The notes beneath the pieces were generated by a model. It made no database searches and was not told the DNA's origin. It was given only the letters and a program-made list of their open reading frames with translations. 20,727 nucleotides of DNA from an uncultured Lachnospiraceae bacterium (GTDB lineage: Bacteria; Bacillota; Clostridia; Lachnospirales; Lachnospiraceae), in NCBI GenBank assembly GCA_900551235.1, contig URUU01000042.1, positions 1 through 20,727 of the forward strand, written 5' to 3'. The translations under genes and the position numbers were made by a program. Of this stretch, positions 5,775 to 12,663 are shown piece by piece; the first letter of the stretch is position 1; each line of letters starts with the position of its first letter.

Positions 5775-6858
5775 TCGTCTGGACCGTGGATTTGAAATGT
5801 ATCAGAAAGAGTTTGAACAGAAAGCCCTGGAGGTACTCAGATCTGGCTGGTATGTACTTGGAAACGAAGTAAGAAGTTTTGAAACAGAATTTGCAGACTA
5901 TCTGCAAGTGAAAAACTGTGTTGGGGTTGCAAGTGGTCTGGATGCATTGTGGATTGCATTCCGTGTTCTTGGTATTGGCGTGGGTGATGAGGTGATCGTG
6001 CAGGGAAATACTTACATTGCAAGTGTAATGGGAATCACGATCAATGGTGCAACACCTGTTTTTGTAGAGCCGGATGAATATAACAATATCGATGCTGACA
6101 AAATAGAAGAGAAAATCACAGAGAAAACAAAAGCAATTCTTGTAGTACATTTATACGGTCAGGCATCTAATATGGGAAAAGTGGTAAAACTGGCTCAGAA
6201 ATATCATTTAAGACTGGTAGAAGACTGTGCGCAGTCCCATGGTGCATGTTTTGATGGGAAAACGACAGGTACATTTGGCGATATCGGCTGTTTTTCTTTT
6301 TATCCTTCGAAAAATCTGGGGGCATTTGGTGATGCGGGAGCGATTGTCACAAATGATGATAAGATTGCAGAAGATGTAAGGGTTTTCCGCAATTACGGAA
6401 GCGAAAAAAGATATTATAATAAAGTAGTTGGTGCAAATTCCAGACTGGATGAAATGCAGGCAGGTCTTTTACGTGTGCGTTTGCAGCATATGAAAGAGAT
6501 TACAGATGAAAGAGTACGATTATGCGAAAGATATCAGAAACTTCTGGACAATCCATTATTACAGCTTCCAAAAGTAAGAGAAGGTGCGACGACGGTATGG
6601 CATCAGTTTGTGATTCATTGCAGCCGGCGTGATGAACTGATCGCATACCTGAACCAGAAGGAAATCGGAACGATTATTCACTATCCGATTCCACCGCACC
6701 TGTCAGAAGCTTACCAGTATCTTGGCTTAAAAGAAAGGGCATTGCCGATCACGGAACAGTATGCAAAGGAAGTCGTTTCAATTCCATTGTATAATGGAAT
6801 GACAGAGGAAGAGCAGGATTATGTAATTACCTGTCTGAATGCTTTTGGGAAGGAATAA
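5758..6858 (+). CDS. DegT/DnrJ/EryC1/StrS family PLP-dependent sugar aminotransferase (FdtB/QdtB-like)
   Basis: This 366-residue enzyme is full length for the family. It shows the WYVLGNEVRSFETEFA opening (31-46), GVASGLDAL (56-64), GDEVIVQGNTYIAS (76-89), HLYGQ (131-135), the pyridine-nitrogen aspartate in VEDCAQSHGA (D156) and the PLP-binding lysine in FYPSKNLGAFGDAGA (K185). Such enzymes transfer an amino group from glutamate to a keto-sugar nucleotide. Coupled to an FdtA-like 3,4-ketoisomerase, the expected product is a dTDP-3-amino-3,6-dideoxyhexose. The ATG at 5758 lies inside the end of the glycosyltransferase gene behind AGGAGAG. The 17-bp overlap supports joint expression. The acetyltransferase starts 6 bases after the stop. 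The C3 position of amination is inferred from the neighbour and not from this sequence. Confidence 0.9.
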   Translation: MKIMPNRLDRGFEMYQKEFEQKALEVLRSGWYVLGNEVRSFETEFADYLQVKNCVGVASGLDALWIAFRVLGIGVGDEVIVQGNTYIASVMGITINGATPVFVEPDEYNNIDADKIEEKITEKTKAILVVHLYGQASNMGKVVKLAQKYHLRLVEDCAQSHGACFDGKTTGTFGDIGCFSFYPSKNLGAFGDAGAIVTNDDKIAEDVRVFRNYGSEKRYYNKVVGANSRLDEMQAGLLRVRLQHMKEITDERVRLCERYQKLLDNPLLQLPKVREGATTVWHQFVIHCSRRDELIAYLNQKEIGTIIHYPIPPHLSEAYQYLGLKERALPITEQYAKEVVSIPLYNGMTEEEQDYVITCLNAFGKE

Positions 6859-6864
6859 CAAGTT

Positions 6865-7425
6865 ATGGAACATCGTTACAGTGCAGCATATGGGGAAGTG
6901 GCAATCCGTCCTTTAGAAAAAAAAGATATTGAGAATCTGCGTATTTGGAGAAATGATACATCTCAGACCAGATTTTTGAGAAACATCGGACATATTACCA
7001 GGGATATGCAGGAAAAATGGTATGAAGGATACTTGCGGGATATGGATTCGATGGTATTTGCGATTGAAGAAACCCAAAGGTTGAAGCGAATGGTCGGAAG
7101 TCTGGCATTATATAATTTTGAAAATGGAGAGGCAGAGATCGGACGGCTGCAGATTGGGGATCTGGAAGCCAGAGGTCATGGAATTGGAGGAAAAAGTTTT
7201 ATACTGGCTATGGCTGTAGGATTCAAAAAATTGGGACTGAAAAGAATTTATGCGTCAGTAAACAGAGAAAATCTGGCAGCATACAAAAGTTATACGAAAA
7301 TAGGATTTCGGGTGTGCGGCAGTCATGCATCACCGGTAGATGGCATAGAGGATGAAATCGAAATAGATGAAAAACGCTGGTCAGATAAGAATCCGTATTT
7401 TAATGAGATTATATTATTTTCGTAA
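6865..7425 (+). CDS. GNAT family N-acetyltransferase, probably acetylating the aminosugar nucleotide
   Basis: This 186-residue protein has the RimJ-like Acetyltransf_3 fold. It opens with VAIRPLEKKDIENLRIWRND (12-31), has the acetyl-CoA pyrophosphate loop RGHGIG (R103, G106, G108), and ends the core with SVNRENLAAYKSYTKIGFRVCG (131-152). From context the substrate should be the amino group of the dTDP-3-amino-3,6-dideoxyhexose made by the two upstream enzymes. The known FdtC and QdtC enzymes doing this step are left-handed beta-helix (hexapeptide) proteins, so a GNAT enzyme here would be a non-homologous replacement. The start is placed at the ATG preceded by GGAAGGAATAACAAGTT. The flippase gene begins 18 bases after the stop. 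A ribosomal-protein or antibiotic substrate is possible but less likely given the operon. Confidence 0.8.
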   Translation: MEHRYSAAYGEVAIRPLEKKDIENLRIWRNDTSQTRFLRNIGHITRDMQEKWYEGYLRDMDSMVFAIEETQRLKRMVGSLALYNFENGEAEIGRLQIGDLEARGHGIGGKSFILAMAVGFKKLGLKRIYASVNRENLAAYKSYTKIGFRVCGSHASPVDGIEDEIEIDEKRWSDKNPYFNEIILFS

Positions 7426-7443
7426 GACAGATAGGATAAAATT

Positions 7444-7983
7444 ATGGAGAATATCATAAAACATTGCTGGAGTTTCTTTGAACAGGTATGTTACCTGATT
7501 TTGGTGAAAATACTGCACATAAAAATAAATCCCAAAGCATGGGAAGGTCTTATGCAGTTTGTAAAATTTGGAATCATTGGTGTAAGTAATACTCTGATTT
7601 CCTATGTGATCTATCTTGTAGCACTGGTTGTTTTTCAGAAAAACAACTGGTTTGGAGAAATGGATTATCTGATTGCTCAGATTTTAGGATTTTTATTGAG
7701 TGTTTTATGGTCTTTTTACTGGAATCGTAAATATGTGTTTTCTTCAGATGAAGAAGAGGTACCATGGTTTCAGGCACTTGTGAAAACCTACTGTTCTTAT
7801 GCTTTTACAGGATTATTTTTAAACACGGTATTATCTGTATTATGGGTTGAGAAATTGGGAATATCCAAAATGATTGCCCCTATTTTAAATATTTTTATAA
7901 GTGTTCCGGTAAATTTTGTAATGAATAAATTTTGGGCATTTAAAAGGCAGGAGAGAAAGAATGACGGTAAAAAAGAAAAATAA
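7444..7983 (+). CDS. GtrA/GtcA-like membrane protein, putative undecaprenyl-linked sugar flippase
   Basis: This 179-residue protein has four predicted membrane helices (about residues 40-64, 75-95, 112-134 and 142-163), the standard GtrA topology. It carries the typical KFGIIGVSNTLISY (41-54), FYWNRKYVF (91-99) and NFVMNKFWAFKR (157-168) sequences. GtrA/GtcA proteins are thought to move polyprenyl-phosphate-linked single sugars across the membrane for use outside the cell. A roughly 35-residue N-terminal extension precedes the first helix, somewhat longer than in many homologues. The start has AGGATAAAATT upstream. The gene overlaps the YfhO-like gene by 23 bp. Together with the GT2 and YfhO-type proteins it completes a three-component extracellular glycosylation set. 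Confidence 0.88.
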   Translation: MENIIKHCWSFFEQVCYLILVKILHIKINPKAWEGLMQFVKFGIIGVSNTLISYVIYLVALVVFQKNNWFGEMDYLIAQILGFLLSVLWSFYWNRKYVFSSDEEEVPWFQALVKTYCSYAFTGLFLNTVLSVLWVEKLGISKMIAPILNIFISVPVNFVMNKFWAFKRQERKNDGKKEK

Positions 7984-10498
7984 AATAATCATTCACACAG
8001 GGGTGTTTGCATTATTTCTTTTGATCAGTTTTTTAATGAACTGGTCTCTTTTGTTAGGAGAAAATGTGATGAAATGGGATATCTGGGATGCAGAATATCC
8101 ATTTCAGGTACTTATGTCAGAAGCGATAAAAAATCATACATTACCGCTATGGAATCCTCTGATGCGTAATGGAACACCACATTATGCAGTTTTAGGAATG
8201 CCGGTGTGGTATATTATTACATTGGTTATGGCATATGTCGGATATACACCTGCAACAGTAGCATTTTGTTATGCGATCCATATTGCGATTGGCGGTTTTG
8301 GTGTATATCTGTTGGCAGGACAAGAATTGAAAAATATAAAAGAATTGTCTCGGACTGATGATTGTGCCTGTTTTTTAGGTGGAGTGCTTTATTGTGGAAG
8401 TGGTTTGTTTTTATCTAATGCACAGCATATTATGATCATTATATCGGCCGCATGGATTCCGTATGTCTTTTTAGGAATGCGGGCTTTTTTGCAGAAAAAG
8501 CATCTGATATTTGCACTGGGAACCGGATTTGCAGCATCCCAGCTATTGCTTGGTGGATATCCGGAGATGTTTTTTAATCTGTTTTTGTTTTTAATTCCAT
8601 ATACTTTGTATTTTGGATACGATAAAAATAAGACATTTTGTAAAAATGTAATTTCCTGTGCCGGAAAGTTTGTTCTTGTTTGTATTTGTACCGTTATATC
8701 CGGTGCAGCGATACTTCTTCCTTTTTTGAAAAATATGTCACTGATCACCAGAGGAAATGGTCTTGGACAGGTGGCAAGTGGATATTCACCGTTGATATAT
8801 TTATCTGTTTTATTTCCGGAAATGCTGAACTTTATACCGTATGGAATAGGTATGTCAAATTTTTATATGGGGATTATTACGCTGTTGCTACTACCTGTGA
8901 TATTGGAAAGAAGACAGAAAAATAAGAAATTATATGGCAGTCTGGCTGTGGTGTCTTTTTTTCTGTGTATGGGAAGGACTGCATTTATATATATGTTGTT
9001 ATACCGTTTTGTCCCAATGTATGCTAGTTTTCGATTCCCTACAACAAATCGGGTTTTTCTGATGATTTTTGTTATGCTTACATTCGTTCCAGCTTTATCA
9101 GATATTATGAAGACAGGAAACATTCCCCTAAAGGTACTGAAAGTCACATTAAGTTTGATGATTGTTACATTACTTATGGGAAGTATTTCGGGAATGATAG
9201 TCAATGTTGTAAAATCTGGTTCGGAAACAGATATTACGAAGTTACAGGGATTTGCAGAGTCTGCTATAAGGGTTTCTATTATATTGAGTGTTTATTTTTT
9301 GGCTTTTTATGCGATTTATAAAAAACAGGTTTGCAAATTGTGGCGAAAAGGTTTTATAGCAGGAATTATAATTGTAGAAGTTTTTACATGGTTCCTTTTA
9401 GAAACACCACTTACAATTGCTGAATATGCGCCAGGGGAATATTCTTCAAACCAGGAAGTTCGAGATGAAGTAGATCAGGAATTTGAAAATTATGCTCAAA
9501 GAAAATTAGGTGTGAATTTCGCAGAGTCTGCTCGCAGTACAAGTCAATATAACAATCAAGAAATAGTATATAATAAAACCTTTGATGAAGAAGGGTATTA
9601 TTCTTTTTTACTTTCTGCCGCTGAAGAATTCAAGAAAACTTATAACCGAAGTATTATAGAACAGAACCCGGTTGTTTATTTTACAAATAATGTAGTGACA
9701 TCAAATGATATATCCTATAAAAAATGGATCAATCGGTGCAGCAATGATCCGGAACAGATCTTTGTAAAAAAGGGACTGGATGAACCGATCACATCGTATC
9801 AGAAGCTGGAAGCGAAAGTTGTGGCAAGAGAAGAACTGAATCTGATAAAGACGGAGAAAGGTTGTCAGATTGCCGGGGAATTGAGTGTGGCGGAAGATAA
9901 AACGGGAAGAGTCCGGCTTTATCTTGCAGATAATGTCGAAGATGAGATTTTTCTGAAGATCAGATTTACGGACAGCAACGGAGAACAACAGTCTTATAAA
10001 GGTGATTTTACGGTAAAAGAAGAGGAAGGCGAAAAGTATGTGGATATTTATTTCCCTTCGGTAGATCAGACATATCAGCAGTTAAGAATCAAAGGAGATG
10101 TTGCAGAAGCAGAAAAAGCAGAACTGGTACAAACAGAAAGAATGACTTCAGATGGAACAGTTGATGTATCATGGTTTGGATTTAACAGTATCCAGATGAG
10201 CGTAGATGCACCGACAGAAGGATATGTGACGCTTCTTCAGTCGAAACACAGTGGCTGGACTGCATATGTAGATGGAGAAAAGGTGGATATCAGTACGGTA
10301 AATCATTGCTTTATGGGATTACATGTCAGCAAAGGAAAGCATACGATAACTATGAAATTCAGACCAGTCGAATGGTTTACAGGTGTTGCATTTTCAGCAT
10401 TGTATGTGGTTGTTATGATAGCAGTGTTTATTGTATACTTGAAGAAAAAACATTATATTTCATCGGATATTACAAAAAAACGCTTGACGGAACAATGA
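7961..10498 (+). CDS. YfhO family GT-C membrane glycosyltransferase
   Basis: This 845-residue protein has a YfhO architecture. A first helix (about 13-32) leads to an acidic loop, WDIWDAEYPF (39-48), and LPLWNPLMRNGTPHY (61-75), where GT-C enzymes place the catalytic acid. About a dozen further helices reach to about residue 480. An extracellular domain (about 485-800) follows, with the family hallmark GWTAYVDGEKVDI near residue 765 and GKHTITMKFRP. A final helix (about 806-827) precedes a short basic tail. In Bacillus, YfhO works with CsbB and GtcA to decorate lipoteichoic acid. Here it should take the lipid-linked aminosugar to an unknown surface acceptor. The ATG at 7961, inside the end of the flippase gene, follows AGGAGAG. 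Its extracellular domain may choose the acceptor, which is inference. Confidence 0.88.
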   Translation: MTVKKKNKIIIHTGVFALFLLISFLMNWSLLLGENVMKWDIWDAEYPFQVLMSEAIKNHTLPLWNPLMRNGTPHYAVLGMPVWYIITLVMAYVGYTPATVAFCYAIHIAIGGFGVYLLAGQELKNIKELSRTDDCACFLGGVLYCGSGLFLSNAQHIMIIISAAWIPYVFLGMRAFLQKKHLIFALGTGFAASQLLLGGYPEMFFNLFLFLIPYTLYFGYDKNKTFCKNVISCAGKFVLVCICTVISGAAILLPFLKNMSLITRGNGLGQVASGYSPLIYLSVLFPEMLNFIPYGIGMSNFYMGIITLLLLPVILERRQKNKKLYGSLAVVSFFLCMGRTAFIYMLLYRFVPMYASFRFPTTNRVFLMIFVMLTFVPALSDIMKTGNIPLKVLKVTLSLMIVTLLMGSISGMIVNVVKSGSETDITKLQGFAESAIRVSIILSVYFLAFYAIYKKQVCKLWRKGFIAGIIIVEVFTWFLLETPLTIAEYAPGEYSSNQEVRDEVDQEFENYAQRKLGVNFAESARSTSQYNNQEIVYNKTFDEEGYYSFLLSAAEEFKKTYNRSIIEQNPVVYFTNNVVTSNDISYKKWINRCSNDPEQIFVKKGLDEPITSYQKLEAKVVAREELNLIKTEKGCQIAGELSVAEDKTGRVRLYLADNVEDEIFLKIRFTDSNGEQQSYKGDFTVKEEEGEKYVDIYFPSVDQTYQQLRIKGDVAEAEKAELVQTERMTSDGTVDVSWFGFNSIQMSVDAPTEGYVTLLQSKHSGWTAYVDGEKVDISTVNHCFMGLHVSKGKHTITMKFRPVEWFTGVAFSALYVVVMIAVFIVYLKKKHYISSDITKKRLTEQ

Positions 10499-10604
10499 AA
10501 TCGAATATGCCTGCATAGCAAATGACACGGAACGTTGTGCCGATGATGCGGTCGATCGCAGAAAGATGCAGAAGTTTGATGAGGAAGAAGAAAGAAAAAA
10601 GTAA
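10488..10604 (+). other. Short protein-like stretch between YfhO and the Lgt-like gene, possible gene remnant
   Basis: An open frame without an upstream ATG encodes a charged tail (ANDTERCADDAVDRRKMQKF, then EEE-rich) and ends in TAA at 10602. It looks more like protein than random spacer but has no ribosome binding site, and its only ATG is internal (10566). It may be the remains of a deleted gene's 3' end. I do not recognise it. Confidence 0.2.
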
Positions 10605-10621
10605 AAAGTAAAAAGTAAAAG
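10596..10621 (+). repeat. Tandem 7-mer repeat AAAAAGT
   Basis: Three exact copies of AAAAAGT (10596-10616) plus a partial AAAAG lie 28 bases before the start of the Lgt-like gene. They are followed by a G6 run inside its ribosome binding site (10636-10641). Confidence 0.85.
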
Positions 10622-10648
10622 AAAACTACAAAAGAGGGGGGAGAGACT

Positions 10649-11413
10649 ATGCTTGAATATATTGGCGGGATAGAGAGTTATGATTTTTTTGTCAATCTTG
10701 GAAGTGTGCTTGGAAGTATTCTTCTGATCGCGTTGTACTATCATAAGAACCGCTCCTGGAAAAAAACAGCAGCTGTCTATCTGCTGTCGCTGGCAGTTCT
10801 GCAGGCCGGAATGTTTGCCGGAAGGCTGGTGCGCGGACTTTCTTATGGGGAAGACTGGAATATCATTCATATCATTACGCAGCCGAATGGAAATCATTTC
10901 ATCGGGCGCGTACTGTTTGCCATGTTGGTCTTTCCGCTTCTGTATCGCCTGATTTTCCGCAAAAAGAAAAAAGAATGGCTGGAATACCTGGATATTCTCT
11001 GTATCTTCCTGGCATTCCAGCACATTTTCAACCGGATCGCCTGCCTGTGCGGCGGCTGCTGTATGGGAAAACCTTACAGCGGGATTTGCGCATTTCTATG
11101 CCAGGTAGATGGAAAGACCGGTGCCGGGTTCAGCTATCCGGTCTTTCCGACGCAGATTTTTGAAATTCTCTGCATGATAGTATTGTGTGTGATGCTTTTG
11201 ATCTTTTATTTCCGGAAGAAATCGCTTACCTGGCGTTTTTGCTTTGGATTTGCAGTCTGCATTTTTGTCTCAGAATTTATGATGGATCAGACAGGGGTAT
11301 TGCTCATCGGAGGACTCAGTGTAATCCAGTATGCGGCGGTCGCATTGTTTGCGGCCGGCATCTGGTTCAGGAATGCTTCCGCAGATGGGAGTCGCCATAT
11401 ATCTGGTGTATAA
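10649..11413 (+). CDS. Divergent prolipoprotein diacylglyceryl transferase (Lgt)-like membrane protein
   Basis: This 254-residue membrane protein has about seven hydrophobic segments and Lgt-like landmarks. These are GNHFIGRVLFAM (81-92), the central FNRIACLCGGCCMGKPYSG (127-145, corresponding to the GRIGNFINGELYG region of Lgt) and PTQIFE (167-172) before a membrane helix. Lgt moves a diacylglyceryl group from phosphatidylglycerol to the lipobox cysteine of prolipoproteins. This copy is short in sequence identity to canonical Lgt and has a cysteine cluster (C132, C134, C137, C138), as in a divergent branch common in gut Clostridia. It may be a paralogue with another lipid-transfer role. The ATG follows an unusual G-rich GAGGGGGGAGAG site. 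It lies 150 bases after YfhO on the same strand, possibly in the same transcript. Confidence 0.72.
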   Translation: MLEYIGGIESYDFFVNLGSVLGSILLIALYYHKNRSWKKTAAVYLLSLAVLQAGMFAGRLVRGLSYGEDWNIIHIITQPNGNHFIGRVLFAMLVFPLLYRLIFRKKKKEWLEYLDILCIFLAFQHIFNRIACLCGGCCMGKPYSGICAFLCQVDGKTGAGFSYPVFPTQIFEILCMIVLCVMLLIFYFRKKSLTWRFCFGFAVCIFVSEFMMDQTGVLLIGGLSVIQYAAVALFAAGIWFRNASADGSRHISGV

Positions 11414-11414
11414 A

Positions 11415-11520
11415 ATGATGTGGGTGTCAAAAGTCCCCAACTATGATGCCTACGGATTGTTCCGTGCGTTGCACTCCCACAAGCTCATGTGGATTTAGAC
11501 CTTTTGACCCTGGCATCATA
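11415..11520. repeat. 106-bp fold-back (inverted-repeat) element between convergent genes
   Basis: The 19-base left arm 11415-11433 pairs with 11501-11519 with two mismatches and two wobbles, ending in the exact pair GTCAAAAG and CTTTTGAC. A competing internal 9-bp perfect pair joins TATGATGCC (11442-11450) to GGCATCATA (11512-11520), so the right arm has two possible partners. Inside lie small stems ACGGA-TTGT-TCCGT (11452-11465) and CCACA-AGCTCA-TGTGG. No T-run follows on either strand. It may be a repeated palindromic element, or a structure ending both converging transcripts. Confidence 0.6.
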
Positions 11521-11538
11521 AAATCAGAAGTCGCTCTC

Positions 11539-12342
11539 TTACTGATGATAAAGTGTAATCAGTTTCTGACGCAGTTCATTATATTTTCTCTGAGGAACAG
11601 GCAGTACCGTTCCATTTTCAAGAGTTATTTCATAGCGTTTGATATCGCGGATAAATTCCGGGTTGACCAGATAACTGCGGTGGATGGCGATCAGGGCATC
11701 TCCGGCTTGTTTCTGCAGGTCGGAGATGCTGTTTTTTACAAAAGTTTTTCCGTCTGTGGTCTGGACTACGGATTCCTTGCCCAGTGCGGAAATAAATAAA
11801 ACCTTTGGCAGTTCGAAAAAAGTAAGGGAGCCATTTGTACCGTAAGCGGAAATGCGGCTGGCACAGGTTCTCCTTTGGATTTCATTCATCATATAGCGAT
11901 GGGCCATTTTTCCCATCTTATTCGGGAAGGCTTCTTTTCCGTCCATCTTCATCTCGCCGATCGGATTTGACACATGCATATGGCGGATCCTCGGTCCTTC
12001 TTTTGTCTTTTCCCACACAAAAGTACAGCGCTGCTGTGCCTGCAAAAAGAAATCGGCTGTCTCATCTGTTGCCACACGGTAATTGCCGGTGATGACACAA
12101 AGGGAAGCGTTGCTTTGTGCATAAAATTCTGCGTTAAGCAGGTGGCATGGCTGGAGACCTTCCGCATTGAAGCGGAAGTCCTCCGCAACATCGCTGCGCG
12201 TCAGCAGAAATTCATCCTGTCTGGCTCCACACCAGATGACCTGCTCTGCACAGTAACTGACAATAAACATATAGTCTTTCTGCCAGTATCTGCTCAGGCA
12301 TTCATAAGTCAGATTCAGCATTTCAGATTCAAATTTTTTCAT
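11539..12342 (-). CDS. LytTR-family transcriptional regulator with an N-terminal NTF2/SnoaL-like domain
   Basis: This 267-residue protein has a C-terminal LytTR DNA-binding domain (about residues 163-264), marked by LPKVLFISALGKE, ALIAIHRSYLVNPEFIRDI (216-234) and NGTVLPVPQRKYNEL. The front half (1-150) resembles SnoaL/NTF2-like alpha-beta cone domains, with HLLNAEFYAQSNASLCVITG followed by an EGPRIRHMHVSNP strand. There is no receiver phosphoacceptor Asp arrangement. This suggests a one-component regulator that senses a small ligand, rather than a response regulator. The start (CAT at 12340-12342) is preceded on its own strand by AGGAGATTAA. Its promoter is visible at 12436-12464. It is divergent from the giant secreted protein gene with a 321-bp gap, so control of that gene and of itself is likely, by inference. 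No clear pair of LytTR 9-mers was found. Confidence 0.85.
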   Translation of the reverse strand: MKKFESEMLNLTYECLSRYWQKDYMFIVSYCAEQVIWCGARQDEFLLTRSDVAEDFRFNAEGLQPCHLLNAEFYAQSNASLCVITGNYRVATDETADFFLQAQQRCTFVWEKTKEGPRIRHMHVSNPIGEMKMDGKEAFPNKMGKMAHRYMMNEIQRRTCASRISAYGTNGSLTFFELPKVLFISALGKESVVQTTDGKTFVKNSISDLQKQAGDALIAIHRSYLVNPEFIRDIKRYEITLENGTVLPVPQRKYNELRQKLITLYHQ

Positions 12343-12435
12343 TTAATCTCCTCTTTCCTGTGTATTTTTAGCGCTGTCAGGATTTTGTATCATTTATTGG
12401 CGGGATGGGATAGCAAAAACCGACATCTTTTCATT

Positions 12436-12464
12436 TTTATAACATTTCATGTTCGACAAGTCAA
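12436..12464 (-). promoter_or_regulatory. Promoter of the LytTR regulator gene
   Basis: Read on the minus strand, TTGACT (12459-12464) and TATAAA (12436-12441) are spaced by exactly 17 bases. The leader to the ATG would be about 85 bases. Confidence 0.65.
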
Positions 12465-12576
12465 TGCAGAATTGTGCAGTTCGCATATAAAAATATGTTT
12501 TTTGAATTTGAATCAGAACATTTTTCAATGAAATCCGAGTTTTCGTTCCGCTATATATGCTTTTATTCCGGATGGA

Positions 12577-12606
12577 TTGCACTGGAAAATGATTTTATTG
12601 TATGAT
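12577..12606 (+). promoter_or_regulatory. Candidate promoter of the giant secreted-protein gene
   Basis: TTGCAC (12577-12582) and TATGAT (12601-12606) are spaced by 18 bases, placing the start of transcription about 50 bases before the ATG at 12664. The match is fair rather than strong, as expected if an activator helps. Confidence 0.5.
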
Positions 12607-12663
12607 TTAACGTGTGAGATTGTATCCAAAGAGAAAAACAAAAAGGGAAGGAGAGAATATGAT

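Larger units (their letters stand above)
12343..12663. other. 321-bp divergent regulatory region
   Basis: This holds no gene. It contains the minus-strand promoter (12436-12464), the plus-strand promoter candidate (12577-12606) and an AT-rich middle. CATGTTCG (12449-12456) and GCAGTTCG are loosely repeated 28 bases apart, which does not match the 21-22-base phasing usual for LytTR sites. A TGCA-GAATTG-TGCA near-palindrome sits between them. Confidence 0.55.

Noticed and set aside
10470..10518. Possible programmed frameshift at the A7 run near the end of the YfhO-like gene
   Set aside because: A -1 shift would add only about a dozen residues before a stop, and there is no downstream structure, so there is no sign of function.
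12449..12485. Direct repeats CATGTTCG and GCAGTTCG as LytTR binding sites
   Set aside because: Their 28-base spacing and sequence do not match the LytTR 9-mer consensus or its usual 21-22-base phasing. They are kept only as a remark in the region entry.
12577..12663. TTG start of the giant gene at 12577
   Set aside because: The TTG is the -35 box of the likely promoter. The in-frame ATG at 12664 has a good ribosome binding site and begins a normal signal peptide.
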